Assembly (NCBI GenBank): GCA_020024255.1
Contig: JAHHTX010000002.1
Location: forward strand, 1 to 49,673
DNA: 49,673 nucleotides
Source: Anaerotignum sp.
GTDB taxonomy: Bacteria > Bacillota > Clostridia > Lachnospirales > Anaerotignaceae
Direction: 5' to 3'
The translations under genes were made by a program, and so were the position numbers. The stretch's first letter is position 1; each line of letters opens with the position of its first letter. Below, piece by piece: positions 15,724 through 24,167 of the stretch. The notes beneath the pieces are model-generated. The model was not told where the DNA came from, ran no database searches, and saw only the letters and a program-made list of their open reading frames with translations.

Positions 15724-17229
15724 TTATTTATAGCTCTTGTTGCTGTCCTTCAATAATACGTCATGTGCACCGCCTTCAACCAAGCTTGTAGTGGAAATAA
15801 CGGTAATTTTTGCTCTCTGCTGCAATTCGGGAATGGATAATACCCCACAGTTACACATAGTGGATTTTACCTTTTTCAAAGAAAGACCTACGTTGTCATG
15901 AAGGCTGCCGGCATAAGGTACATAAGAGTCCACACCTTCTTCAAAGGATAGCTTTTCATCGCCACCCATGTCGTAACGCTGCCAGTTTCTTGCACGGGCA
16001 GAGCCTTCGCCCCAGTATTCTTTCATATAACTGCCATTGATGTTCACTTTTGTTGTGGGGCTTTCGTCAAAACGGGCAAAGTATCTGCCCAGCATGATGA
16101 AGTCTGCACCCATAGCCAGTGCCAATGTCATGTGGTAGTCGTATACAATACCACCATCAGAGCAGATGGGAATATAAATACCTGTTTCTTTGAAATAATG
16201 ATCTCTTGCTTCTGCCACTTCAATCACAGCAGATGCCTGTCCACGGCCAATACCTTTCTGCTCTCTTGTGATACAGATAGAGCCGCCACCAATACCGACT
16301 TTAATGAAGTCTGCACCACATTCTGCAAGGAAACGGAAACCTTCTGCATCGACTACGTTTCCTGCACCGACTTTTACGCTGTCACCATATGTTTCACGAA
16401 TCCAGCTCAACGTCATTTTCTGCCATTCAGAATAGCCTTCAGAGGAGTCAATGCAGAGAATGTCTGCTCCTGCTTCCACAAGGGCAGGTACTCTTTCTTT
16501 ATAGTCACGGGTGTTAATCCCTGCGCCTACCACATAACGCTTTTGGGCATCCAAAAGTTCGTCTGTATTTTCTTTGTGGCTGTCATAGTCTTTGCGGAAT
16601 ACCAGATATTGCAATCTGCCTTCTGCATCGACAATGGGCAGCTGATTGATTTTGTTGTCCCAGATAATATCGTTAGCTTCCTTGAGGGTTGTCCCTGCCG
16701 GTGCATAGATAAGCTGGTCAAGAGGGGTCATAAATTCCTTTACCATGGTGCTTTCATCCATGCGGCTGATGCGGTAGTCCCTGCTTGTTACCAGTCCCAC
16801 CAGTCTGCCTTGTGCTGTACCGTCTGTTGTAACGGCAACTGTGGAATGTCCTGTACGTCTTTTCAATGCCAGAACATCTTTTAATGTGCTTTCGGGGCTG
16901 ATATTGGAATCGCTGATTACAAAACCTGCTTTATATGCCTTGGCTCTTGCCACCATAGCCGCCTGATTTTCAATGGTTTGAGAACCGTAAATGAAAGAGA
17001 TTCCGCCTTCCTTTGCCAGTGCCACTGCCATGTTATCGTCAGAAACTGCCTGCATAACGGCAGAAACCAAAGGAATATTCATGGTAAGGGCAGGTTCTTC
17101 CCCTTTTTTAAACTTTACCACAGGTGTTTTCAAACTGACATTATCCACCATACATTCTTTGGAAGAATAACCGGGTACTAAAAGATATTCGCTGAATGTT
17201 CTGGACGGTTCTGTAAAATAAGTTGCCAT
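15724..17229 (-). CDS. guaB: IMP dehydrogenase
   Basis: A 501-aa enzyme that oxidises IMP to XMP with NAD+, the first committed step to GMP. The TIM barrel is interrupted by a CBS-domain pair (about residues 105-225). The catalytic loop reads GGGSICITREQKGIGRGQ, with the nucleophilic Cys at 319. The flap is longer than in short GuaB forms, and the sequence belongs to the approximately 500-aa branch seen in some Clostridia and spirochaetes. Upstream AGGAGGAGAG sets the ATG. It is monocistronic, between a terminator of the previous unit and its own. No purine riboswitch was recognised in the 180-bp leader. Confidence 0.95.
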   Translation of the reverse strand: MATYFTEPSRTFSEYLLVPGYSSKECMVDNVSLKTPVVKFKKGEEPALTMNIPLVSAVMQAVSDDNMAVALAKEGGISFIYGSQTIENQAAMVARAKAYKAGFVISDSNISPESTLKDVLALKRRTGHSTVAVTTDGTAQGRLVGLVTSRDYRISRMDESTMVKEFMTPLDQLIYAPAGTTLKEANDIIWDNKINQLPIVDAEGRLQYLVFRKDYDSHKENTDELLDAQKRYVVGAGINTRDYKERVPALVEAGADILCIDSSEGYSEWQKMTLSWIRETYGDSVKVGAGNVVDAEGFRFLAECGADFIKVGIGGGSICITREQKGIGRGQASAVIEVAEARDHYFKETGIYIPICSDGGIVYDYHMTLALAMGADFIMLGRYFARFDESPTTKVNINGSYMKEYWGEGSARARNWQRYDMGGDEKLSFEEGVDSYVPYAGSLHDNVGLSLKKVKSTMCNCGVLSIPELQQRAKITVISTTSLVEGGAHDVLLKDSNKSYK

Positions 17230-17300
17230 AGGCTTCTCTCCTCCTGTAAATTATGATATTTTGTGATATTGTATCATTGACATTGCAAATAGAAAAAACA

Positions 17301-17326
17301 GAAAAACCACGAAGCAGTTCTTCGGG
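17301..17326 (-). terminator. Probable terminator after the Gx-transporter gene
   Basis: Minus-strand ACC-CGAAG / CTTCG-T-GGT with a 5-nt loop and TTTTTCTGTTTTTT tail; the stem has one bulge. Confidence 0.5.
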
Positions 17327-17413
17327 TCTTTCCGTATCCTTTTTTATTTTTTTAAATTTTATCATGAAACAAAGTCCCATTCAAGGGGCAGAGGGAAATT
17401 TCCGAAAATCCCC

Positions 17414-17902
17414 TTATGCTTTGGGTAAATGTGGCAGACAAACCTTTGCCACAAGGCCAATAAAAATTCCCGTAACAACGCCGGAAACCAGAAGGAATGG
17501 CAGATAATAAGCCATTTTCACATTTTCCACCACAAGAGCTGCCACAATAATCTGTCCCACGTTATGAAAAACGCCTCCTGCCACACTGACACCCGTAATA
17601 CTCATTTTTCCTGTTTTTTTCAGTGCAGTCATGGCAATAAAACTGAGCATTGCACCGGCAAGACTGTATAAAAGCCCTGCAAATCCGGCAAAGAGAAGTC
17701 CGGAAAGAACAACCCGAACAAGAGAAAGAAAAAATGCGGTTTTTGCACCAAGATGGTACAAGGCAATGAGTACCACCACATTTGCCAGTCCCAACTTTAC
17801 CCCCGGCAATGCAACGGGCAGGGGAATAAGCATCTCCACATACCCCATGAGTATGGCAAGGGCGGTCAAGAGTCCGCAAATTGCAATTTTTCTGCTATTC
17901 AT
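17414..17902 (-). CDS. Gx transporter family / heptaprenyl diphosphate synthase component I-like membrane protein
   Basis: A 162-aa membrane protein with five or so hydrophobic helices. It belongs to the family labelled Hpre_diP_synt_I. The PGVKLGLANVVVLIALY segment (about residues 33-50) and the GVFHNVGQIIVAALVV segment (about 110-125) are its hallmarks. Despite the family name it resembles ECF/Gx substrate-binding membrane components more than a prenyl transferase. It lies 3 bp after the NusG-II gene on the same strand, a pair that often accompanies ApbE/Rnf genes in Clostridia, though none is present here. The transported molecule is unknown. Confidence 0.82.
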   Translation of the reverse strand: MNSRKIAICGLLTALAILMGYVEMLIPLPVALPGVKLGLANVVVLIALYHLGAKTAFFLSLVRVVLSGLLFAGFAGLLYSLAGAMLSFIAMTALKKTGKMSITGVSVAGGVFHNVGQIIVAALVVENVKMAYYLPFLLVSGVVTGIFIGLVAKVCLPHLPKA

Positions 17903-17905
17903 ATC

Positions 17906-18268
17906 TTATCCCACCACCAAATCTGTTTCGCTTTCATCGCCGCCTTCAATTTCCACTACCATTTTGTGTGGCAGGCAAACAATGGTTTCTCCTGTTTTTG
18001 TAATCTTCTTGTGGTTTACACAAATGCTGTCCCGACAATCGGCATCTGTCACCGAAACACTGCCGTCTGTCACCGTAACCACATTGTATCCCCAAGGGGT
18101 TTCCACACGCAGCTTTGTATGTTCATCAAGAGGCAGGGTGTCAAAAACATCGCCGTCTACGGTAATCACAGCAGTTCCTCCCTCCTTGGCATTTCCCATA
18201 TAGAAAAAATAAATTCCTGCTGCTGCCAAAAGGGTTATGGCTATGAGTATAATGTCCCATCGTTTCAT
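17906..18268 (-). CDS. NusG domain II-containing protein
   Basis: A 120-aa protein with an N-terminal membrane anchor (about residues 4-24) and one extracytoplasmic NusG-II beta domain (about 35-115, with VTVTDGSVSVTDADCRDSICVNHKKI and CLPHKMVVEI). The two Cys around DADCRDSIC are typical of the family. It has no RNA-polymerase-binding NGN domain, so it is not a transcription factor. The ATG follows a weak AGGTG site. It is coupled to the downstream Gx-transporter gene. Its function in cells is not established. Confidence 0.85.
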   Translation of the reverse strand: MKRWDIILIAITLLAAAGIYFFYMGNAKEGGTAVITVDGDVFDTLPLDEHTKLRVETPWGYNVVTVTDGSVSVTDADCRDSICVNHKKITKTGETIVCLPHKMVVEIEGGDESETDLVVG

Positions 18269-18309
18269 GCTGCACCTGCTTTCTGTGGTAGAAAATTTGA
18301 AATAGGAAA

Positions 18310-18338
18310 AAAAGAGGGCACTTGCCCCCTCTTTTTTA
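18310..18338. terminator. Bidirectional terminator after tRNA-Phe
   Basis: AAAAAGAGGGC / CCCCCTCTTTTTT hairpin with a short loop, A run and T run on both sides. It separates tRNA-Phe from the NusG-II gene. Confidence 0.75.
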
Positions 18339-18426
18339 AAGTAGTAGTAGTAGGATTTTTCATCTGCTTTTTGTGCCAAAAAAAGAAAAAATATACCATT
18401 TGCAGATGAATAATGGTATAAAAAAA

Positions 18427-18499
18427 TGCCCAGAACCGGAATCGAACCAGTGACACGTGGATTTTCAGTCCACTGCTCTACCGACTGAGCTATCTGGGC
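18427..18499 (-). tRNA. tRNA-Phe (anticodon GAA)
   Basis: 73-nt tRNA on the minus strand. Acceptor GCCCAGA pairs with TCTGGGC, anticodon stem GTGGA pairs with TCCAC, and the loop CTGAAAA gives anticodon GAA. The T loop TTCGATT is normal and the discriminator is A. Confidence 0.96.
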
Positions 18500-18517
18500 A
18501 AACAAGAATACTTGCCC

Positions 18518-18546
18518 ATTATATCCGAAAACAACAACTTTGTCAA
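18518..18546 (-). promoter_or_regulatory. Consensus promoter of tRNA-Phe
   Basis: Minus strand TTGACA, 17-nt spacer, TATAAT, 18 bp before the tRNA. Confidence 0.93.
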
Positions 18547-18741
18547 GAACAAAATTTCTTTTTCTTTTTGCATTTATCATAAAACAGAGAATTTTTCTTT
18601 GCATATTTCTTTATATGAATGTATAAAGAAAAACAGTACATTTATTTTTTGCAGAAACAGTCATATTCCTTCTATGGCATAGTATACAAAAAACTGCATG
18701 AAATACATTTCATTTTCTCCACATGGTTTTTCCCTTTTCCA

Positions 18742-18770
18742 TTGAGAAAAATCAGGGTTTTTGCTATGAT
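18742..18770 (+). promoter_or_regulatory. Promoter of the SulP gene
   Basis: TTGAGA, 17-nt spacer, TATGAT, giving a leader of about 100 nt. The rest of the gap 18547-18880 shows no gene. Confidence 0.55.
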
Positions 18771-18880
18771 GAAAACGCACTGTGCCAACTGGCTGGTGAA
18801 AAATCATGCAACATAAAAAGGAACAATGTTTTTTGTGTAAAAAAACAAGGGATTTGTAAAAGATGAAGGGGGTCTTTATT

Positions 18881-20533
18881 ATGCTGCGAGAATTCGCAGA
18901 AAAATTAAAACAGGAATTTAATGGATACAATTCCAAAATGCTGGGAAAAGATATGATGGCAGGTTTGACGGTTGCCGCTGTTGCTTTGCCTTTGGCACTT
19001 GCCTTTGGGGTCAGCTCCGGTGCAGATGCAGCAGCAGGTCTGATTACTGCCATTATCGCCGGTTTGGTGATGAGTATTCTTGCAGGGGGTTATTACCAAA
19101 TTTCCGGCCCTACGGGGGCAATGGCAGCCATTTTGACTTCTCTGGTTGCATCTTACGGACTGAATGGTGTATTTCTTGCCACACTGATGGCTGGGATTCT
19201 TTTGCTTTTGGCAGGAATACTGCGTTTGGGCAAACTCACTTCTTTTATTCCTACGCCTGTCATTACCGGCTTTACTTCCGGTATTGCGGTCATTATTGCC
19301 CTTGGGCAGGTAGATAACTTTTTCGGCACAACAAGCGAAGGTACAACGGCAGTTGCCAAACTCCTTAGTTATGGCAGACTGGGATTCCATCCCAACATGA
19401 CAGCCGTGTGCATCGGTGTTTTTGTCATTCTTTTTATGATATTCTTCCCCAAAAAATGGAACAGTGTTGTTCCTGCCTCTCTGGTCAGCATTATCATTGC
19501 CACAGCAGTTTCTATTTGGGGAAAATTGGACGTTGCCGTTGTGGGTGAAATTCCCCAGACACTATTTCCCGAAAACAGCCTACACCTTTCTGCTTTGCGT
19601 TTTCCCATGATGGTAAAGCTCATTATGCCTGCTTTCAGCATTGCCATTTTGGGTATGATTGAAAGTCTGTTGTGCGGGGCAAGTGCAGGGCAGATGACAG
19701 GCAAACGTCTGGACAGTAATCAGGAACTCATTGCCCAAGGTGTGGGGAACATTCTCCTTCCCTTCTTTGGCGGTATTCCGGCAACAGCAGCCATTGCCCG
19801 TACCAGTGTTGCCATTCGTTCCGGTGCAAAAACAAGACTCACCGGCGTATTTCATGCGGTAGGACTTTTGATTTCCATGTTTCTCTTGGCTCCGGTTATG
19901 TCCAAAATTCCTTTGGCTGCCCTTGCCGGTGTCCTTATGGTAACGGCATGGCGCATGAATGAGTGGGACGCCATCTTCTATATGTTCTCCCGCAAATTCA
20001 AAGGGGCAATGTTGGAATTTGCTGCCACCATGTTTGCCACCATTTTCTTTGATTTGACAACGGCAATATTGGTGGGTGTGGTTATCGGCTTGATTTTTCT
20101 GGTTTTGCGTTTATCCAATATCGAAATCAATTATGAAAGGGTAGATATGGGACGGCTTAAAGTGACAGATGAAACCCTTTGCCACCGCTACAACAATGCC
20201 ATGGTTGCCTACATCACAGGCCCTATGATTTTTGCCAATACCCAGAGCATTACGAATATTGCAGAACATATAAAAAACTGTGATACACTGCTTTTATCAA
20301 TGCGTGGTGTATCCAATATTGATATTTCCTGTGCACAGGCATTGCGAAATCTGATTACCTCTTTACGAGATGAAAACGGCATAGACATTGCTATCTGTGG
20401 TTTACCTGCCTGTTCTATGGAAATGATGCGTAGAACAGAACTGGACAAGTATCTGGGAGAAGAAAATTTCTATTGGAGTGTGGAACGGGCTTTACTGACA
20501 AACCGCCCCATGCCGTCTTGCAGAGAAAGTTAA
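18881..20533 (+). CDS. SulP-family inorganic anion permease with STAS domain
   Basis: A 550-aa transporter of the SLC26/SulP family, moving sulfate, bicarbonate or related anions. The N-terminal region (about residues 20-410) has 10-12 helices with the ISGPTGAMAAILTSLVASYG signature. A C-terminal STAS domain (about 435-540) regulates transport. The ATG at 18881 is 8 nt after AAGGGGG; an earlier in-frame ATG at 18863 lacks a site. It is monocistronic. A cysteine synthase gene 2 kb away makes sulfate a possibility, but the substrate is not determined by sequence. Confidence 0.92.
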   Translation: MLREFAEKLKQEFNGYNSKMLGKDMMAGLTVAAVALPLALAFGVSSGADAAAGLITAIIAGLVMSILAGGYYQISGPTGAMAAILTSLVASYGLNGVFLATLMAGILLLLAGILRLGKLTSFIPTPVITGFTSGIAVIIALGQVDNFFGTTSEGTTAVAKLLSYGRLGFHPNMTAVCIGVFVILFMIFFPKKWNSVVPASLVSIIIATAVSIWGKLDVAVVGEIPQTLFPENSLHLSALRFPMMVKLIMPAFSIAILGMIESLLCGASAGQMTGKRLDSNQELIAQGVGNILLPFFGGIPATAAIARTSVAIRSGAKTRLTGVFHAVGLLISMFLLAPVMSKIPLAALAGVLMVTAWRMNEWDAIFYMFSRKFKGAMLEFAATMFATIFFDLTTAILVGVVIGLIFLVLRLSNIEINYERVDMGRLKVTDETLCHRYNNAMVAYITGPMIFANTQSITNIAEHIKNCDTLLLSMRGVSNIDISCAQALRNLITSLRDENGIDIAICGLPACSMEMMRRTELDKYLGEENFYWSVERALLTNRPMPSCRES

Positions 20534-20579
20534 ACACAATACAGCTTTTATCCCCATCAGGGAATTTGACACACCTTCA

Positions 20580-20607
20580 GGAACAGCCAATGGCTGTTCC
20601 TTTTTTA
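20580..20607 (+). terminator. Terminator of the SulP gene
   Basis: Perfect stem GGAACAGCC / GGCTGTTCC with a 3-nt loop and six T. Confidence 0.92.
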
Positions 20608-20630
20608 TGTGGAACAACAGATGTCTCCTC

Positions 20631-20662
20631 TTGACAGACGGATATCGTTAAGTTAGTATAAT
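20631..20662 (+). promoter_or_regulatory. Promoter of the second MATE gene with a 20-nt spacer
   Basis: TTGACA and TATAAT are both perfect but separated by 20 nt instead of 17. Long spacers are typical of MerR-type activated promoters; no clear dyad was found in the spacer. Confidence 0.5.
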
Positions 20663-20869
20663 GATTATCGCTTTATTCGTTGAAAGGGAAACAAACCGAT
20701 AAAACAGGGATTTGCCCTGAAAATACCTGACCCCAAAGACCAAAGGCGAAACTTTCTTTCTGTCAATGGGGACACCATAGCCGTACCGCATTTACAAAAA
20801 ACAGGAGGATTTGGCTGTACAGCGGCTTTCCACATATTTTCAGCAAAGGAAAGAGAAGGGGGTTGTAAA

Positions 20870-20932
20870 ATGCTGCAAATGATTACAGATATAAATTTTG
20901 AAAAAACAAATGAGGATACCGATGAAAAATAA
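20870..20932 (+). CDS. Possible 20-codon leader ORF overlapping the MATE start
   Basis: ATG with AGAAGGGGG 7 nt upstream, encoding MLQMITDINFEKTNEDTDEK, ending in TAA inside the MATE coding start (11-bp overlap, different frame). The same frame stays open upstream for a further 62 codons without an ATG, so it could instead be the tail of a decayed gene. Either way it may couple translation to the MATE gene. The rest of the gap 20608-20869 holds only the promoter. Confidence 0.35.
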   Translation: MLQMITDINFEKTNEDTDEK

Positions 20933-22256
20933 CCATACGATTTTAGAGGGGGCAATCCTGCCTGCCCTTACAAAATTTTCCGTTCCCATTGTGTTTTCCT
21001 TGATTTTACAGGCACTTTATGGGGCGGTTGACCTTTGGATGGTGGGACAATTTGGTACAAAAGGGGATATTTCCGCTGTTTCTACGGGCAGCCAGACAAT
21101 ACTGATTATGGGCGGCATCATTACCGGACTTTCTATGGGTACTACGATACTGTTGGGGCAGTCTGTGGGAGAAAAAAATGAGAAAAAAAGTGCAGACATT
21201 ATTGGTACATCTCTGTGGATTTTCGCTTTTTTGGCAGTGATTTTAACGGTACTGCTGCTCTTCATGGCACCCAGTCTGGCGGTACTCCTTCATGTGCCGA
21301 AAGAAGCCTTCTCCAAAACCATACATTACATACAAATCTGTGGAGCGGGAACGGTTTTTGTGGTAGGCTTTAATTTGCTGAACAGTATTTTTTGTGGCTT
21401 GGGAGATTCCAAAACCCCTTTGTTTTTTGTGGGCATCGCCTGTATGGTCAATATCGTTTTAGACTTTATTTTGATTGCACTTTGTCAAATGGGTGCAGTA
21501 GGGGCAGCCATTGCCACCATTACTGCACAGGCAGTCAGCGTAATTTTCTCCTTGTTTTGCATTGGAAAAAAACTGCCTTTTCCCGTGAAAAAGGAAAATC
21601 TGAAATTTCAAAAAATGCAGGCTTTTTACATTCTCCGCTTAGGCACACCCGTTGCATTTTTGCGTATGTGCAATGAAATTTCCTATTTGCTTATTTTGGG
21701 GTTTGTCAATACCCTTGGGGTTGTGGCATCTTCCGGTGTAGGTATTGCAGAAAAGCTGGTGATGTTTATATTGTTGATTCCTATGGCTTATATGTCTTCT
21801 ATTTCTGCCTTTGTTGCACAAAACATGGGGGCAGGACAGGCAGAGCGGGCAAGACGCTCTCTCTTTACCGGTATGGGCACTGCTGCTGTCATTGGTGGTA
21901 TCACGGCTTATTTTTCCTTCTTTCATGGAGATACGCTGTCTATGCTCTTTAGTCAGGATAGTGCCGTTGTTGCCGCTTCTGCAAATTTTTTAAAGGCAAC
22001 TGCCATAGAATGTTTTATCCTTTCTCTTTCTTACTGCTACAATGGCTATTTTAACGGCATGGAAAAAACAGGATTTGTCATGGTACAGGGCATTTGTGCC
22101 GCATTATTTGTACGAATCCCCCTCGCCTATATTGCCAGTATTTCTGCAACACCCAGTTTGTTCCGCATAGGCATGTCAACGGCTTGGGCTGCCATTTTCA
22201 TGTTTCTTGTATGCACTGCCTATGATATCCGGTGCAGAAAACGGGAAAAAACATAA
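20922..22256 (+). CDS. MATE-family efflux transporter
   Basis: A 444-aa, twelve-helix exporter of the NorM/DinF-like MATE group. PIVFSLILQALYGAVDLWMVGQFG near the N-terminus and GLGDSKTPLFFVGIACMVNIVLDFIL in the middle are characteristic. The ATG at 20922 has TGAGGA at 20911-20916; upstream alternatives (ATG 20910, TTG 20898) are poorer. It has its own promoter with an unusual 20-nt spacer and overlaps a possible leader ORF. It converges on cysK with repeat copy R2 between them. The substrate is unknown. Confidence 0.92.
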   Translation: MKNNHTILEGAILPALTKFSVPIVFSLILQALYGAVDLWMVGQFGTKGDISAVSTGSQTILIMGGIITGLSMGTTILLGQSVGEKNEKKSADIIGTSLWIFAFLAVILTVLLLFMAPSLAVLLHVPKEAFSKTIHYIQICGAGTVFVVGFNLLNSIFCGLGDSKTPLFFVGIACMVNIVLDFILIALCQMGAVGAAIATITAQAVSVIFSLFCIGKKLPFPVKKENLKFQKMQAFYILRLGTPVAFLRMCNEISYLLILGFVNTLGVVASSGVGIAEKLVMFILLIPMAYMSSISAFVAQNMGAGQAERARRSLFTGMGTAAVIGGITAYFSFFHGDTLSMLFSQDSAVVAASANFLKATAIECFILSLSYCYNGYFNGMEKTGFVMVQGICAALFVRIPLAYIASISATPSLFRIGMSTAWAAIFMFLVCTAYDIRCRKREKT

Positions 22257-22289
22257 AAAAAGTGTTTCCTATACTTCTTGGAAACACTT
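22255..22289 (-). terminator. Terminator beyond cysK and repeat R2
   Basis: Perfect stem AAGTGTTTCC / GGAAACACTT; on the minus strand it is followed by TTTTTT. It directly abuts repeat R2. Confidence 0.78.
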
Positions 22290-22456
22290 GAGGGTGTCGA
22301 CAAAGTCGCCCCCCTTCGTCAAAGCCTCGTTTCATGCAAGGCTTTGACGAGCAGACAGAAGAATAAAGCAGAAGTTCCAACGGCAAAAAAAGCCTTGAAA
22401 CTTCTGCTTTTCCTCATGGGAAGTGAATTCCCACTGCGGATTCCATTTGGGAAACA
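22290..22456 (-). repeat. Dispersed hairpin repeat, copy R2 (inverted, one end truncated)
   Basis: The copy starts with the terminal sequence GAGGGTGTCGACAAAG, then the GTCGCCCCCC run, the CGTCAAAGCC hairpin, the AGAAGTT hairpin and the GTGGGAA hairpin. It stops within the GGGAAAC hairpin, so the other terminus is lost. It fills the space between the MATE and cysK 3' ends. Confidence 0.88.
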
Positions 22457-22466
22457 CTTTTTTCTT

Positions 22467-23399
22467 TTATTGCTGAAATAACGGAGTAGTCAAGTATCTG
22501 TCACCGGTATCGGGCAACAGCACAACGATATTTTTTCCTTTGTTTTCCGGACGTTCCGCTACAATTCTTGCCGCATATAATGCTGCCCCAGAGGAAATAC
22601 CCACCAATAATCCTTCTTTTTGTGCCGCTTCCCTGCCTGTTTCATATGCCTGTTCTTCTGTTACCGGAATAATTTCTCCATAAACTGCTTTATCCAAAAT
22701 AGAGGGAACAAAGTTTGCACCCATGCCTTGCAAACCATGACTGCCGGCTCTGCCTTCTGTGAGGAGAGGAGAAGATGCCGGCTCTACACCGATAATTTCT
22801 ATGTTGGGGTTCTTTTCCTTTAAATAATGTCCAACACCGGTCAGTGTGCCGCCTGTACCAATGCCTGCAATGAAAATATCCACTTTGCCATCGGTATCCC
22901 CATAAATTTCCGCTCCTGTGGTTTCATAGTGTGCTTGGGGATTGGAAGGGTTGTCAAACTGAGCGGGGATAAAGGAATTTGGAATCTCCTTTGCCAATTC
23001 CTCTGCCTTTTCCACTGCACCTGCCATACCTTTTGCACCTTCTGTCAGTACAAGTTCTGCACCAAATGCCTGCATAAGCATACGCCGCTCCATGCTCATG
23101 GTTTCGGGCATGACAATAATGGCACGATACCCTCTTGCTGCTGCCATAACGCATAAGCCAATGCCTGTATTGCCGCTGGTAGGCTCAATAATGGTAGAGC
23201 CTTTCTTTAAAATACCCTTTTTTTCTGCGTCTTCCACCATTTTCTTTGCCACTCGGTCCTTGGCACTGCCACCTGGGTTCAAAAACTCCACCTTTGCCAG
23301 TATGGTTGCCTGTAAATTGTGGGCTTTTTCGTAGTTTGTCATTTCCAAAAGAGGCGTTTTGCCGATGAGTTCCGTAATGCTGTGATACACCTTTCCCAT
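22467..23399 (-). CDS. cysK: Cysteine synthase (O-acetylserine sulfhydrylase)
   Basis: A 310-aa PLP enzyme that makes cysteine from O-acetylserine and sulfide. The PLP lysine lies in NPGGSAKDRVAKKM (Lys about 43). The PTSGNTGIGL loop (about 68-77) and the glycine-rich phosphate-binding GTGGTLTGVG (about 177-186) are intact. The start is placed at the second of two close ATGs, 9 nt after AAAGG, since the first directly abuts that site. A promoter at 23483-23511 and a palindrome upstream are visible. It is monocistronic. Confidence 0.95.
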   Translation of the reverse strand: MGKVYHSITELIGKTPLLEMTNYEKAHNLQATILAKVEFLNPGGSAKDRVAKKMVEDAEKKGILKKGSTIIEPTSGNTGIGLCVMAAARGYRAIIVMPETMSMERRMLMQAFGAELVLTEGAKGMAGAVEKAEELAKEIPNSFIPAQFDNPSNPQAHYETTGAEIYGDTDGKVDIFIAGIGTGGTLTGVGHYLKEKNPNIEIIGVEPASSPLLTEGRAGSHGLQGMGANFVPSILDKAVYGEIIPVTEEQAYETGREAAQKEGLLVGISSGAALYAARIVAERPENKGKNIVVLLPDTGDRYLTTPLFQQ

Positions 23400-23482
23400 G
23401 TTTCCCATCCTTTCTTTTTCCTGCAAAGGATAATGACTGACAAAGGGTTTCCCATAATGCCATACACCAAAAAGCCAACGGT

Positions 23483-23511
23483 CATATAGAAAATTTTTCC
23501 AATATTGACAA
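23483..23511 (-). promoter_or_regulatory. Promoter of cysK
   Basis: Minus strand TTGTCA, 17-nt spacer, TATATG, predicting a leader of about 75 nt. Confidence 0.5.
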
Positions 23512-23540
23512 TGGTCTTGAAATATGCTATTCTTTTGCTA

Positions 23541-23556
23541 GTTAGTAAAAACTAAC
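23541..23556. promoter_or_regulatory. GTTAGT-AAAA-ACTAAC palindrome upstream of cysK
   Basis: Perfect 6+4+6 inverted repeat about 30 bp upstream of the cysK -35 element: a candidate binding site for an unidentified regulator. Confidence 0.35.
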
Positions 23557-24167
23557 AAAAAAAGAACAATCATTCCTTTTCATTGCCGCTGCCGCTCCCC
23601 TTTGACAGCGGCATTGCCACTTTATGGGGAAACGGAGCCATCTCCTTTGTTATCTCTGTTATCTTTCAAGTCTTTCCCTTGTTTTATACAGAACCAATCT
23701 CTTTTTCATTTGGCATAACAAAAAAACGGGAAATGGAATACAAAGAAGATTTTTGCTCCCACACCATATCCTTTGCCTTAAATCAAAATACTTTATCCGT
23801 CAATGATACCACAGCAAAAGAGGGAAAACAACCCACCTGCAAATCCCTTTTTTTTACAAATCTTACAAAAAAAACGAATATTTCTTTCTGTAAATTCCCT
23901 ATTTATTTTATGCAGTGGGTAAACCCAAGCAAAAATAAAGAACAAAAACAAAAATTTGCCAATCTTTTATCCCATAACGTCACCATAAAATGATATATTC
24001 TACAGCCCTCTATTCAGACCCGATAAAACATGGAAAACAAAAAATCTTACTACTTGTATTCAAAAATTATATACTGTAAAATTAAGGAAATGAAAAAGAG
24101 ATTTTGTGGGAAGGATAAACTTTTTCAAAAAAATTGTAAAAAGAGTGTGTTAAAGGAGGGAATTATT
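23557..24167. other. Long gap between cysK and the chemoreceptor gene
   Basis: About 610 bp with no convincing gene. A 136-codon plus-strand frame at 23583-23993 lacks a ribosome-binding site and any recognisable protein feature. There is a GCCGCT / AGCGGC hairpin near 23586-23614, and the remainder is AT-rich. CCCGATAA at 24019-24026 resembles a sigma-D -10 element, but no correctly spaced -35 was found. Confidence 0.5.

Noticed and set aside
17230..17413. Purine riboswitch before guaB
   Set aside because: The leader contains the upstream terminator and AT-rich DNA but none of the conserved purine-aptamer loops.
22198..22386. Short open frames such as MPLELLLYSS... inside the repeat copies
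   Set aside because: They are translations of the hairpin repeats, recur with frameshifts between copies and have no start signals; not genes.
23583..23993. 136-codon open frame on the plus strand before the chemoreceptor
   Set aside because: No ribosome-binding site, no recognisable domain, low-complexity AT-rich composition; treated as non-coding.
24000..24167. c-di-GMP riboswitch or sigma-D promoter before the chemoreceptor gene
   Set aside because: The leader lacks the riboswitch core, and CCCGATAA has no properly spaced TAAA -35 element.
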